Below, piece after piece: positions 15,586-24,758 of a stretch of DNA of 64,000 bases. The stretch is taken from NCBI RefSeq assembly GCF_036347055.1, contig NZ_CP108882.1, positions 496,001-560,000 of the forward strand. The letters are read 5' to 3'. The translations under genes and the position numbers were made by a program. This stretch comes from Streptomyces sp. NBC_00820. GTDB lineage: Bacteria > Actinomycetota > Actinomycetes > Streptomycetales > Streptomycetaceae. A model generated the notes under the pieces. It saw only the letters and a program-made list of their open reading frames with translations, ran no database searches and had not been told where the DNA came from. Each line of letters starts with the position of its first letter. The first letter of the stretch is position 1.

Positions 15586-17102
15586 CCGGCCAGGCTCCCG
15601 GCGCCGGTGACGACGTCCTGCGCGGGCGCTTCCGCCGCCGGCAGCGCCGTAAACGTTTCTGCACGGGTGGGCAGTTCGAGGTAGATGGAGCGGAAGGTGT
15701 CGATGGTCTGGCGCAGGGTGAACTGCTCGATCACGCGCAGCCGTGCCGCCTCCCCCATGGCCCGGCGCCGGACCGGGTCGGCGAGCAGGTCCAGGGCGGC
15801 GGCGGCCATCGCGGCCGGGTCACGGGGCGGGACGACGAGCCCGGTGTCGCCGACGGCCTCGCGTACGCCGCCGACGTCGGTGGACACGGTGGCCCGGCCG
15901 CAGGACATGGCCTCGATGAGGGTGAACGGGAAGCCCTCGCTGATGCTGGAGAGCATCACGACGTTGCCGGCCGCGTAGGCGTCCTTGATGTCGTCGACGC
16001 GCCCCTCGAAGGTGACGGCGTCCGCGTGGCCCAGTTCGGCGGCCAGCGCCTCGCAGCGCTCCCGGTAGGCCTCGCCGCCCCGGGGTGTGCCACCGAACAG
16101 GCGCAGCCGGGCCCCGGGTATGCGGTCCCGGACGAGAGAGAAGGCGCGGATGAGGGTCTCCAGGTCCTTGATGGGGTCGACGCGGCCCGCCCAGCTGAGC
16201 GTGGGCGAGGCGGGCTCGGGTCCGGCCGGCGGGAAGGCGGCCGGGTCCACGCCGTTGTAGACCGTGCGGATCGCGCTCGGGTCGGCGCCGCCCTGTTCCT
16301 CCCACAGCCGGTTGTAGCGGTTGCCGGGGGTGATCAGGGCGGCCCGGCGGTAGCTCTCCTCGGCCAGCAGCCGGAAGAAGCCGAGGATCACGGCCTTCAC
16401 CGGCCAGCGGTACGGGGCGGTGCGGTAGCCGAGGTAGCGCTCGCGCAGGTAGACGCCGTGCTCGGTGAGCAGCAGCGGGACGCCGTACCGCTCCAGGGCG
16501 GCGAGTCCCGGCAGGACGGCCACGCCGCCGCTGACCGCGTGGGCGACGCCGCCCTGCGGTGGCGGCGCGGCCAGGGGCCGCAGGGCGTGTTCCAGCAGGG
16601 CGGTGGCGGTGACGGCGTCGTGCAGGGTGGGGCGCGCCTCGCGGACGGCGAGGCCGGACCGGTTCCACACGGCGGCGAGGAGGGCGACGGCCTGGTCTCC
16701 GCGCAGGAACGGGCTGAGCGTACCGTCGGCGGCGGCCCTGGCCATCGTGTACAGGGCGGGTGCGAATCCGTCCTCGGCGCACGGGTCGAGCAGGGCGGTC
16801 AGGAACCGTTCGTAGGCGGCGGTGAGCCGGTTGCGGGCGCGGCCCCGGGGCGGCCGGCCCTCGGGCGGCGCGCCCCACATGGGGACGGCGCGCACGGCGC
16901 GGACATGGCCGGGCAGGTCCCAGACGACGGGTTCGCGTCCGGTGCCGGTGACGGCGATGACGTCGAAGTCGAGGTCGGGCATGCCCTGGACGAGTTGGTC
17001 GCACCAGACGCTCACACCGCCATGGCTGTGCGGGTAGGTGCCTTCGGTGAGCAGGGTGACGCGCGTCGCGCCGAAGCCGCGCGCGCCGTCGTGAACGTGC
17101 AT
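15582..17102 (-). CDS. pelF: PelF-like GT4 family glycosyltransferase
   Basis: A 506-residue cytoplasmic GT-B glycosyltransferase. The N-terminus VTLLTEGTYPHSHGGVSVWCDQL is diagnostic of the PelF group (T-E-G-T-Y-P-x-x-x-GGVS-W). Mid-protein LTEHGVYLRER matches the family, and the C-terminal donor domain has VDPIKDLETLIRAF, RVDDIKDAYAAGNVVMLSS, and SEGFPFTLIEAMSCG, the E-x7-E nucleotide-sugar site. PelF is the polymerase of the Pel exopolysaccharide and uses UDP-GalNAc-type donors; the fungal galactosaminogalactan enzyme Gtb3 is also a GT4. It lies 85 bp downstream of the Agd3-like deacetylase and overlaps the following membrane-protein gene by 4 nt. Symbol by similarity. Confidence 0.9.
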   Translation of the reverse strand: MHVHDGARGFGATRVTLLTEGTYPHSHGGVSVWCDQLVQGMPDLDFDVIAVTGTGREPVVWDLPGHVRAVRAVPMWGAPPEGRPPRGRARNRLTAAYERFLTALLDPCAEDGFAPALYTMARAAADGTLSPFLRGDQAVALLAAVWNRSGLAVREARPTLHDAVTATALLEHALRPLAAPPPQGGVAHAVSGGVAVLPGLAALERYGVPLLLTEHGVYLRERYLGYRTAPYRWPVKAVILGFFRLLAEESYRRAALITPGNRYNRLWEEQGGADPSAIRTVYNGVDPAAFPPAGPEPASPTLSWAGRVDPIKDLETLIRAFSLVRDRIPGARLRLFGGTPRGGEAYRERCEALAAELGHADAVTFEGRVDDIKDAYAAGNVVMLSSISEGFPFTLIEAMSCGRATVSTDVGGVREAVGDTGLVVPPRDPAAMAAAALDLLADPVRRRAMGEAARLRVIEQFTLRQTIDTFRSIYLELPTRAETFTALPAAEAPAQDVVTGAGSLAG

Positions 17103-17187
17103 CGATGTGCTCCACGGCCGAGGTGTGGGGTGGTCGTGACGGTCCCGGCCGCGGGTGGCGGCCGGGGACTGCGGGTCGGTGCGCCGT

Positions 17188-19320
17188 TCAGTTGTCCGGA
17201 ACGTACGGGACCTGCTCGGTCACTCCTGCGGGGACCTTGGCGTCCGGCGCGGGTGTGGTGGCCCGCTGCGCCGTCCTGGCCGCGCGGGCGGCGGGTGACA
17301 GGGCGGAGGAGGGCAGGGTGAAGGTGCGCGTCGTGCCGGAGGCGGCGGTCCAGCCGGAGCTTGCGCCCGCGTAGGCGCTGCCGAAGGCGGTGCCGCCGAG
17401 GGTGGTGCCGGTGGGCAGGGTCGCGGTGGCGGCGACGCCGTCGGGTGCCTGGACGGTGACGGTGTCACCGATGCGGTAGGCGGTGACCTGACCGGCGTCG
17501 ACGGCGCTCTTCCAGGCGGCGCGGCGCTGGAGTTCGCCGCCGATGTCCTTCATCCGCAGGTTCACCAGCGGGGTGTCGTCGGCGAACAGGGCGTCGTAGC
17601 CGTCGAGTACGCCGTCCAGGACCGGGTAGGCGATGCGGTCCTCGGCGAGGTTGGACTGGTGGATGAAGTGCGGCTTGGGGTCGCCCGAGAGCACGTGGCC
17701 GAGGGCGATACGGGTCTCCAGCGGCACGATGTAATCGCCGTAGCCGGTACTGGTGTTCAGCGGTGCCGGCAGGCAGGTGCTGGTGGCGGGGTTGTCCTCG
17801 CAGATGCCGCTGCCGCCCTGGGCGCGGCTGGTGTACAGCCAGTTGTACTCGTCGACCTGCTCGGTGGTCCGGCCGGCGTTGTAGAAGACGTTCATCGGGT
17901 AGCGGGAGACGGTGGTGGCGGGGCCCACCCGGCGCTGCTGGGGGTCGCGGGAGTTGTCGGAGGCGAGCCAGCCGATGCCGTTGTCGGCCAGGGCCGGGGC
18001 GAGGTTGGGGTTGTCGGCGGGCTGCTGCGGGAGGATCTTCAGCCCGGAGTGCTCGCCGGTGACCAACTCGTCGTTCTGCAGCGGGAGTCCGGCCGCCTGC
18101 CCCCAGGCGCGGTTGGTGGCGATCTCGTCGTCGATGGCCGTGCGGCTGACCCACTTGGTGCCGCCGCCGACGCCTGTCTGGCAGGTCCAGGGGACCACGG
18201 TGGTGTTCTGTTCGCAGCCGAGGAAGGCGTGGGTGTAGGTGTGGTTGACCCAGCGGAACTGGTTCCGGTCGGCGATGACCCTGTCGGCGAACTGGTCGAC
18301 GCCGTCGTTGTCCGCACGCTGGTCGACGCTGCCGGCGCCGTTGTAGACCAGGTCGAGGGTGAAGTGGTGCGCGCTCTGCCAGGCGGTGGCGTGGTCGACG
18401 TCGGCGGGGGTCATGCGGATGGGGCTGGGAGTGCCGGCCCCGTTGACGCAGTCGACGTCGCCGGGAGTGCAGTTGAGCTGGGTGTCCCAGCGGTCGTCGG
18501 CAGCGAACACGTCGTCGACGTGCACGGCGAAGTAGTTGCGGGAGGCGCCGAGGTGCACGCCACCGGTCATCCACTCCACGATGCCGCGGGCGAGCAGCCG
18601 GAACTGCTGCTGGTACTGGTTGTAGACGAAGGTGACGACGAGTTCACGCCGCCCGTCGTGGCGGTACTCCCCCACGAGCGAGCCCTGCTGGGAGGTGCCC
18701 GGGATGGGCGCCTGGACGTACGGGGTGAAGTCGGCGCCGGCCGCAGGGGTCGAAAGGTAGGCGTAACTCTCGCCGACGGTGGGCGAGTTGTCCTCGAAGG
18801 GGACCGCGCCGTCGAGGTAGCCGAAGGCGCCGGCCCGGCCGGCGGCGGTCACCTGGGCCTGTACGCCGTCGATGCTGCCGGAGTAGCCGCCGTACACCGG
18901 GTACTGCAGGCCGGCTTCGGGGCGGGCGTAGGTGTAGGCGTCGACCTGGGGGATCGCGTAGGTCTGCTCGTAGGCGGTGAGCGCGGCCATCTCGGCGGAG
19001 CCGGCGGCGAACGGGTTGTCGTTGGGCAGCACCACCGCCTGGTACTTGGCGCGGGGGCGCCCGTCGACCGTGTCGGAGAGGAATCCGGCGTCGATGGTGG
19101 GCCGGTCGGCCCGGGTCAGGTCGACCTTGGTGAACGGCGTTCCGGCGGTGTCGAGTTCGGCCGCGATGGCGTCGGTGGCCGGGCCGCCGTCGCTCACCAG
19201 CAGGACTCTCAGGTCGACACGGGGCGCCGTGGTGCCGGCCTGGGCCGGACCGGCCGGCAGGCCGAGCGCGGCTATGAGCGCGCCCACCGACAGCACGGTG
19301 GTGCGAATCGTCCGCTTCAT
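17188..19320 (-). CDS. Secreted Agd3/CE18-like polysaccharide deacetylase
   Basis: A 710-residue exported protein. The signal peptide is MKRTIRTTVLSVGALIAALG then LPAGPAQA; ATG 19320 is preferred over 19365 because the signal sequence begins there and ggggagggg lies upstream. Residues ~30-270 form an N-terminal beta-rich region (LRVLLVSDGGPATDAIAAEL, EYRHDGRRELVVTFVYNQ) resembling the carbohydrate-binding part of Agd3. The catalytic NodB-like region has metal motif 1 NYFAVHVDDVF and motif 2 WVNHTYTHAFLG (HxxxH), with later HFIHQSNLAEDR. Agd3 deacetylates GalNAc units of galactosaminogalactan; PelA does the same for Pel. First gene of the leftward cluster, so probably the promoter-proximal cistron. 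Confidence 0.85.
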   Translation of the reverse strand: MKRTIRTTVLSVGALIAALGLPAGPAQAGTTAPRVDLRVLLVSDGGPATDAIAAELDTAGTPFTKVDLTRADRPTIDAGFLSDTVDGRPRAKYQAVVLPNDNPFAAGSAEMAALTAYEQTYAIPQVDAYTYARPEAGLQYPVYGGYSGSIDGVQAQVTAAGRAGAFGYLDGAVPFEDNSPTVGESYAYLSTPAAGADFTPYVQAPIPGTSQQGSLVGEYRHDGRRELVVTFVYNQYQQQFRLLARGIVEWMTGGVHLGASRNYFAVHVDDVFAADDRWDTQLNCTPGDVDCVNGAGTPSPIRMTPADVDHATAWQSAHHFTLDLVYNGAGSVDQRADNDGVDQFADRVIADRNQFRWVNHTYTHAFLGCEQNTTVVPWTCQTGVGGGTKWVSRTAIDDEIATNRAWGQAAGLPLQNDELVTGEHSGLKILPQQPADNPNLAPALADNGIGWLASDNSRDPQQRRVGPATTVSRYPMNVFYNAGRTTEQVDEYNWLYTSRAQGGSGICEDNPATSTCLPAPLNTSTGYGDYIVPLETRIALGHVLSGDPKPHFIHQSNLAEDRIAYPVLDGVLDGYDALFADDTPLVNLRMKDIGGELQRRAAWKSAVDAGQVTAYRIGDTVTVQAPDGVAATATLPTGTTLGGTAFGSAYAGASSGWTAASGTTRTFTLPSSALSPAARAARTAQRATTPAPDAKVPAGVTEQVPYVPDN

Positions 19321-19733
19321 GCGGTGAAGTCCCCTCCCCAGGGCAGGGGTGAGCACTGCTCCCATGGAGCGGACGCACCCCCTTGCGCGACGCCGGCGTC
19401 CCCCTCAGAAGCCAGTCGTCCACACATCCGTTGCGTCACATGGTGATGCCTCTGTGTAGCTTTTGTGGTCGAGTTACGAAACCTGACGGAAAAGCGCAGG
19501 TGTCCATCGATGTCCCGAGGGAACCCGATGGGCCGGTTTCCCCTCGCCTTCGCGCAGCGGGTTCGCGACCGGCGCACGGCTCCGACCTGCTGGTACCGAC
19601 CCCGGACGACGCACCGGCGGACCGCTGTGGTCCGCCGGGCGGGATGTCCGTGACCGAGACGGGGCGCCCTCCTGGCCCGACCGCTCGTTTCCGGTCAGCC
19701 GGACCGGGGGCGGTTTGGGCCGGGACCGGACCG
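19321..19733. other. Intergenic region upstream of the polysaccharide cluster
   Basis: 413 bp between the cluster's first gene and a separate secreted-protein gene on the same strand. I see no gene. Around 19435-19490 the DNA is less GC-rich (taacc/aaaagct-like on the minus strand); a TTTCGT...17 bp...TACACA pair could be a weak promoter for the cluster, but it is far from consensus. The right end is rich in ccggtc/gaccgg inverted pairs that may terminate the secreted-protein transcript. Confidence 0.4.
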
Positions 19734-20261
19734 TCAGGAGCAGAGCACGCGCGTTTCCGGCGTGTAGACGGGGCCGCCGCTGCTGTTGGAGCTGTCGCTG
19801 AACTCGGCGTAGAAGTACGAGTAGAAGCCGATGTTGCCGTTGCAGCCGGAGTCGGGGGCGACCTGGAGGGTCAGCGTGACGGTGCGGCTCTGGCCGGGCG
19901 GGATGGTGGCGCCGTAGTCGCCGCCGAGGTTGGCCGGGCCGGTGCCGGAACAGGGGGTGCTGCCGGCGGCGGTGGCGAGACTGCACCCGGTGAAGCTGTA
20001 CTTGAGGTCGGGGCGCTGGGTGGTGAGCCAGGTCGGGTCGATGGTCTGGTAGACGAACCAGACGTCGTAGGTCCTGTTGTTCGTGAGGGTCATCGACAGG
20101 TTCACCGTGCCGCCGGGCGTGGTGGTGGCGCTGTCGGCGGTGAAGGTCAGCGCGGCCGGCGCGGGGTCCGCGGCACTGGCGTTCGGCGCCAGACCGAAGA
20201 GGGCGAGGGCGAACGCGAGGACGGCGGTGAGACCGAGGCGTCTCAGCAGAGGTGATCGCAT
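19734..20261 (-). CDS. Small secreted protein
   Basis: A 175-residue protein with a clear signal peptide (MRSPLLRRLGLTAVLAFALA then LFGLAPNASA), mature part of about 145 residues. The mature sequence is Thr/Ser/Gly-rich and beta-strand-like: TFTADSATTTPGGTVNLSMTL and PPGQSRTVTLTLQVAPDSGC, as in an immunoglobulin-like or DUF11-type beta-sandwich. Four cysteines (GCSL, TPCS, SGCN, VLCS) could form two disulfides. I do not recognise a named family. The ATG at 20261 is chosen because it begins the signal peptide; the longer frame upstream is non-coding in character. Confidence 0.75.
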   Translation of the reverse strand: MRSPLLRRLGLTAVLAFALALFGLAPNASAADPAPAALTFTADSATTTPGGTVNLSMTLTNNRTYDVWFVYQTIDPTWLTTQRPDLKYSFTGCSLATAAGSTPCSGTGPANLGGDYGATIPPGQSRTVTLTLQVAPDSGCNGNIGFYSYFYAEFSDSSNSSGGPVYTPETRVLCS

Positions 20262-20796
20262 GGCCCGGGAGGCTAGGCACGCGGTGAGCGCGACGTCTGC
20301 CCCGCCGCCGGGGTCCCGCACACCGATCGGCCGAAAGCGTCCGCGCCGTGCGGGCGGTGCGGTGAATCCGTGACGACGGCCCGCGAATTGCATACATGCA
20401 AGCCGCGGGCGGTTGGTCCGAGGCGCCGGGGGGCCCACCGGGCCGGTGGGGTCACCGGACGGCATTGGCGCGGAGACGACCCCCGCGGGCGGCCGGAACG
20501 CGTGCCACCGCTTGTGAACCGGGGAACCTTTCGGCCAACCGCCGCTTTCCGGCCCAGTGGTGAGGGTTCCCCGGCTCTCCGCGGGAGCCCTCCGGCTCCG
20601 CCTCCCCAAAGTGCACCGACCCGCTCACCCGAAGTCCCGCGACCGTCCGCCGCACCGCCCGCGCCCGGGTACGAAGTTGGTTCCCGCTTCTGGTCCGCGA
20701 CACCTACCGGGCGGTATACATGCCCAGTTGAACGCCCGAGCGCCCCTCGTCCGGGGTGGGCTCGGCACGGCGTTCCGGTCTCAGGGGGAGGATTAC
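20262..20796. other. Divergent intergenic region
   Basis: 535 bp between the leftward secreted-protein gene and the rightward SGNH hydrolase gene. No gene is supported. It must contain both promoters. A somewhat AT-richer patch (gaattgcatacatgcaagc near 20385-20405) and ggtatacatgcc near 20711 share a 'atacatgc' word, possibly a shared regulatory element. Nothing stronger seen. Confidence 0.4.
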
Positions 20797-21720
20797 ATGG
20801 CGAACGACACGCGTGCGGGAGACATGGCGAGAGGCAGGCGGCGCGCCGCCGTACTGGGGGCGGCACTGGGGGGCTGCGCCCTCGTCGCCGCATCCACCAC
20901 CCCGGCCACCGCGCACTCCTCCGACAACCGCCACGGCCACGGCCTCACCTACGCCGCCCTCGGCGACTCCTACACCTCCGCGCCCCTCGTACCGACTCAG
21001 GTGGACGCCAACTGCGCCCGTTCGGACCGGAACTACCCCTCACTGGTGGCAGCCGACCAGCGGGTCGCCACGTTCAAGGACGTCAGCTGCTCCGGGGCCA
21101 CGACGAACGAGATGTGGAAGGCGCAGGGGACGAACGGACCCCAGCTCGACGCGGTGGGCCGCGACACCGACCTGGTGAGCGTGCAGATCGGCGGCAACGA
21201 CGTCGGCTTCGGATCGATCATCGGCACCTGCGCCCGCCTCGTCGCCCAGGACCCCGCCGGCAATCCGTGCGAGCGCTTCTACAACGCCTCCGGGTACGAC
21301 CAGTTGGCGCTCACCGTCGCGCAGACCGCGCCGAAGATCGACCGCGTGCTGAGGGCCGTCCGTGACCGGGCGCCGCACGCGCGGATCCTCCTCGTGGGCT
21401 ACCCGGACCTGCTGCCGGACGACGGCAGCGGCTGCTTCCCCTCGGTGCCGTTCGCCCGGCAGGACTTCCCTTATCTGCGGGACACCGAGAAGCGGCTCAA
21501 CCTGATGCTGCGGCTGGTCGCCGCGTGGAACCGGGTGGAGTACGTCGACACCTACGGCCCGACGGCCGGCCACGACATGTGCAAGGCGCCCGCCGACCGC
21601 TGGATCGAACCCCTCCAGCCGGCGTCCCCGGCCGCCCCCGCCCACCCCAACGCCAAGGGCGAGGCGGCCATGGCGCAGGCCGTACTGAACCGTCTGGAGC
21701 GACACCACGGACGGAACTGA
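20797..21720 (+). CDS. Secreted SGNH/GDSL hydrolase (lipase/esterase)
   Basis: A 307-residue exported esterase. Its signal region is Arg-rich (ARGRRRAAVLGAALGG, core CALVAASTTPATA), reminiscent of a Tat-type leader. SGNH blocks are all visible: block I YAALGDSYTSAP with nucleophile Ser, block II SCSGATTNEM (Gly), block III VQIGGNDVGF (Asn), and block V HPNAKGEAAMA (His). Six Cys residues suggest disulfides, as in the Streptomyces rimosus-type lipases. It would hydrolyse lipid or acetyl esters outside the cell. ATG 20797 has gggggagg upstream. The gene's stop codon lies in a 16-bp tandem repeat. Confidence 0.9.
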   Translation: MANDTRAGDMARGRRRAAVLGAALGGCALVAASTTPATAHSSDNRHGHGLTYAALGDSYTSAPLVPTQVDANCARSDRNYPSLVAADQRVATFKDVSCSGATTNEMWKAQGTNGPQLDAVGRDTDLVSVQIGGNDVGFGSIIGTCARLVAQDPAGNPCERFYNASGYDQLALTVAQTAPKIDRVLRAVRDRAPHARILLVGYPDLLPDDGSGCFPSVPFARQDFPYLRDTEKRLNLMLRLVAAWNRVEYVDTYGPTAGHDMCKAPADRWIEPLQPASPAAPAHPNAKGEAAMAQAVLNRLERHHGRN

Positions 21721-21778
21721 GCGGGGAAGGATCTGAGTTCGGACAGAACTGAGCTCGGACGGGACTGAGCGCGGACGG
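21709..21778. repeat. 16-bp tandem repeat beginning inside the SGNH hydrolase 3' end
   Basis: Four units (21709-21724, 21725-21740, 21741-21756, 21757-21772) plus a 6-bp start of a fifth follow ggacngaactgagctc with two to four differences. The first unit contains the TGA stop codon (21718-21720), so the repeat has expanded outward from the gene end. Confidence 0.85.
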
Positions 21779-21893
21779 CTGACCACGGCCGCATCCGAAC
21801 GCGACCGGTACCGACCACGCCGCCCCGTATCCGACCCGCACTGCGGCGGCCGCCACGCACCCCGCGCGGAGGCCGCCGCACGCTCACCCGGGG

Positions 21894-23534
21894 TCAGCCC
21901 TCGAGCGCGTTGTCGACCACGGCCTTGGCCTCCTCCTGCACCTGGGCGAGGTGGTCGGGGCCGAGGAACGACTCTGCGTAGATCTTGTACACGTCCTCGG
22001 TGCCCGAAGGGCGGGCCGCGAACCAGGCGTTGGCGGTGGTGACCTTGATGCCGCCGATCGGAGCGCCGTTGCCGGGCGCCTCGGTGAGGATGCCCGTGAC
22101 CGCCTCGCCCGCCAGGGTGTCGGCGGTGACCTGGGCAGGGGACAACTTGCCCAGCAGCGCCTTCTGTTCACGGGTGGCGGGGGCGTCGATGCGCGCGTAG
22201 GCGGGGGCGCCGAAGCGGGCGGTCAGGTCGGCGTAGTGCTCGGACGGCGTCCGGTCCGTGACCGCGGTGATCTCCGAGGCGAGCAGGGCCAGCAGGATGC
22301 CGTCCTTGTCCGTCGTCCACACCGAGCCGTCCCGGCGCAGGAAGGACGCGCCGGCCGACTCCTCGCCGCCGAACCCGAGGGAGCCGTCGACCAGTCCGTC
22401 CACGAACCACTTGAACCCGACCGGCACCTCGACGAGCCGGCGGCCGAGGTCGGCGGCGACCCGGTCGATCATCGAGGAGGAGACGAGGGTCTTGCCGACG
22501 CCGGCCCCCTCGGACCACTGGTCGCGGTGCCGGTACAGGTACGAAATGGCCACCGCGAGATAGTGGTTGGGGTTCATCAGACCCGCGTCCGGAGTGACGA
22601 TGCCGTGCCGGTCGGCGTCGGCGTCGTTGCCGGTGGCGATCCGGAAACGGTCGCGCTGCTCGATCAGGGATGCCATCGCGTACGGCGAGGAGCAGTCCAT
22701 GCGGATCTTGCCGTCCCAGTCCAGCGTCATGAACCGCCAGGTCGGGTCGGTGTGCGGGTTGACCACCGTCAGGTCGAGGCCGTGCTGTTCGGCGATCCGG
22801 CCCCAGTAGGCGACGGACGCCCCGCCGAGCGGGTCGGCTCCGATGCGCATGCCCGCGGAGCGGACGGCGTCGAGGTCCAGCACGCTCGGCAGGTCGCCAA
22901 CGTAGGTGCCCAGGAAGTCGTAGCGCCGGGTCGTGGGCGCGGCGAGCGCGCGGGCGTACGGAATCCGCCGTACGTCCTTGAGGCCGTCGGCGATGATCTG
23001 GTTGGCCCGGTCCTGGATCCACGAGGTCGCCTCGGAGCCGGCCGGTCCGCCGCTCGGGGGGTTGTACTTGAAGCCGCCGTCACCGGGCGGGTTGTGCGAG
23101 GGGGTGACGACCACTCCGTCGGCGAGGCCCGAGGTACGGCCCCGGTTGTGGGTGAGGATCGCGTGCGAGACCGCGGGGGTGGGGGTGTATCCGTCCTCGC
23201 TGTCGATGAGCACGGTGACCCCGTTGGCGGCGAACACCTCCAGGGCGGTGACCCTCGCCGGCTCCGACAGGGCGTGGGTGTCGGCGCCGAGGAACAGCGG
23301 CCCGTCCACGCCCTGGAGGGCGCGGTACTCGCAGATGGCCTGGCTGGTGGCGGCGATGTGGTCCTCGTTGAAGGCACTGGTCAGGGACGAACCCCGGTGT
23401 CCCGACGTGCCGAAGGCGACCCGCTGCAACGGGTCGGCCGGGTCGGGGTGCAGCGCGTAGTACGCCGTGACCAGCCGGGCCACGTCGACAAGGTCCTCGG
23501 GACCGGCCGGCCGGCCGGCTCGCTCATGCGGCAT
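21894..23534 (-). CDS. pgm: Phosphoglucomutase (alpha-D-glucose phosphate-specific)
   Basis: A 546-residue enzyme, the standard length for bacterial Pgm. It interconverts glucose 1-phosphate and glucose 6-phosphate, feeding glycogen, trehalose and NDP-sugar synthesis. The motifs are [13 protein letters not shown] at the N-terminus, the phosphoserine loop [17 protein letters not shown], the metal loop [17 protein letters not shown], the sugar-binding loop [12 protein letters not shown], and the phosphate-binding [15 protein letters not shown] at the C-terminus. ATG 23534 has gaaggaacgg just upstream; ATG 23552 is an in-frame alternative. Monocistronic. It could supply glucose 1-phosphate for the NDP-sugar genes at 11-14 kb, though it is a housekeeping gene. 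Confidence 0.96.
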   Translation of the reverse strand: MPHERAGRPAGPEDLVDVARLVTAYYALHPDPADPLQRVAFGTSGHRGSSLTSAFNEDHIAATSQAICEYRALQGVDGPLFLGADTHALSEPARVTALEVFAANGVTVLIDSEDGYTPTPAVSHAILTHNRGRTSGLADGVVVTPSHNPPGDGGFKYNPPSGGPAGSEATSWIQDRANQIIADGLKDVRRIPYARALAAPTTRRYDFLGTYVGDLPSVLDLDAVRSAGMRIGADPLGGASVAYWGRIAEQHGLDLTVVNPHTDPTWRFMTLDWDGKIRMDCSSPYAMASLIEQRDRFRIATGNDADADRHGIVTPDAGLMNPNHYLAVAISYLYRHRDQWSEGAGVGKTLVSSSMIDRVAADLGRRLVEVPVGFKWFVDGLVDGSLGFGGEESAGASFLRRDGSVWTTDKDGILLALLASEITAVTDRTPSEHYADLTARFGAPAYARIDAPATREQKALLGKLSPAQVTADTLAGEAVTGILTEAPGNGAPIGGIKVTTANAWFAARPSGTEDVYKIYAESFLGPDHLAQVQEEAKAVVDNALEG

Positions 23535-23831
23535 GAGTCCGTTCCTTCGCATCGGTGTGTTCGAAAGCTCGGGCTCATCTTTCCTTGTCAGAGGCCTGGC
23601 GTGCGAGTACGCCACCGGCGGGGGGAGCGAGTCGGGCCGCCTGCCCTATGATCTCGTCCTCCGATCTTCGGACTCGGCTCCCGTGACCTCCGCCATGCCC
23701 TCCGGGGCCTCCGGGACCTCCATGGCCTTCGTGACCCCCGCACTCCCGCCTGTCCGCACGCCCGTTCCTCCGCACGCCCGCTCCTCCGCGCCACGCCCGC
23801 GCGTGACGCCCCGACAGACAGGTGTCCCACC

Positions 23832-24443
23832 ATGTCCACACCCACCGTCAGAGCCTTGTGGCCGCTCGCCCGCGCCGCCCAGGCGGCCATCGCCGTGGCA
23901 GCCGTCGCGGACATCGACCGGGTGGTGACCCTGCGGGCGCGCTTGCTGCATCCGCACGAGGCGTCGCCCGGCACGGCCGGGCTCATGCCCCGGCTGATCG
24001 TCAGCGTGACGTTCCTCGCGGCGGTCCTGTTCCTGGTGTGGTTCTCCCGGTGCCGGCGCAACGCCGAACTCCTCTCCCTCACACCCCTTCCCGGCTCCGC
24101 GGGCTGGGCCGTCATCGCCTGGCTGATCCCGGTCGTCAACCTCTGGGTTCCACGTCAACTGGTCCTCGACGTTCACGGTGCCCCCGGCAAGCCCGAGGGG
24201 CGCGACCGGACCCTGGTGAACGTCTGGTGGGCGGCCTGGACCGGACACGTGCTGGTGGCGACCGCTGTGACCTGGCTGCACAAGGAGACATCGCTCGTAC
24301 TCCTCCTCGTCGCCGAAACCCTCGAACTGGCCGCCGGAGCCCTGGCGATCGTCGTCATCCAGCGCGTGACGGCACGCCAGGCCGCCGCCTCGCGCGCCCT
24401 GTTCCCCGTCCCGGACGCGGCGCACCTGCCGCCGCTCGCCTAG
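23832..24443 (+). CDS. DUF4328 membrane protein
   Basis: A 203-residue protein with four hydrophobic segments: ARAAQAAIAVAAVADI, RLIVSVTFLAAVLFLVWFSR, GWAVIAWLIPVVNLWVPRQL and SLVLLLVAETLELAAGALAI. The blocks WFSRCRRNAELL, then PGSAGWAVIAWLIPVVNLW and VNVWWAAWTG, are the hallmark of the DUF4328 family, common in Streptomyces and of unknown function. The ATG follows a weak purine stretch. It stands alone, followed by a repeat-rich spacer. Confidence 0.85.
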   Translation: MSTPTVRALWPLARAAQAAIAVAAVADIDRVVTLRARLLHPHEASPGTAGLMPRLIVSVTFLAAVLFLVWFSRCRRNAELLSLTPLPGSAGWAVIAWLIPVVNLWVPRQLVLDVHGAPGKPEGRDRTLVNVWWAAWTGHVLVATAVTWLHKETSLVLLLVAETLELAAGALAIVVIQRVTARQAAASRALFPVPDAAHLPPLA

Positions 24444-24473
24444 AGCCTCCCTTCCAGATCTTGCCGGGGGCGC

Positions 24474-24635
24474 GGGGTCTGGCACGCACTCCCCCAAGCT
24501 CTGCGAGCAGGGGGTACCCCCAGCGGCGTTGTCGTCACTCTCCCCCAAGCTCTCGGCTTCGCTCGAGCAGGGAGGGACCCCCATCGCGCCGCGTCGACTC
24601 CCTCCTCCGCCTTGCAGCTGCACGCACCAGACCCC
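24474..24635. repeat. MITE-like intergenic element with inverted ends and two internal hairpin repeats
   Basis: A non-coding block of about 160 bp is flanked by the inverted 9-mers ggggtctgg (24474-24482) and ccagacccc (24627-24635). Inside are two related hairpin units, 24488-24522 and 24537-24583, both starting actc(tc)cccccaagctct and ending in a run of g then accccca. Similar 'ctcccccaagctctcggctt' blocks are, from memory, scattered through many Streptomyces intergenic regions. No open reading frame or transposase is visible; it may be a non-autonomous mobile repeat or a multicopy terminator-like element. Confidence 0.6.
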
Positions 24636-24758
24636 GCTCGGGTCGGCCAGAAGGCACCGCAGACCGGAGCCGGCCTGATCCGGAAGAAAGGCCCCAGGGC
24701 GTGTCGAAAGCGCCTGGTGAGGGTGGCGGAGAGCCCGGTCGCGATCCACAATGTCTGG

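Noticed and set aside
13889..15664. 591-codon minus-strand frame across the 15-bp repeat and the membrane-protein gene
   Set aside because: It is a shifted frame of the membrane-protein gene extended through the repeat; the product is Arg/Pro-rich without helices.
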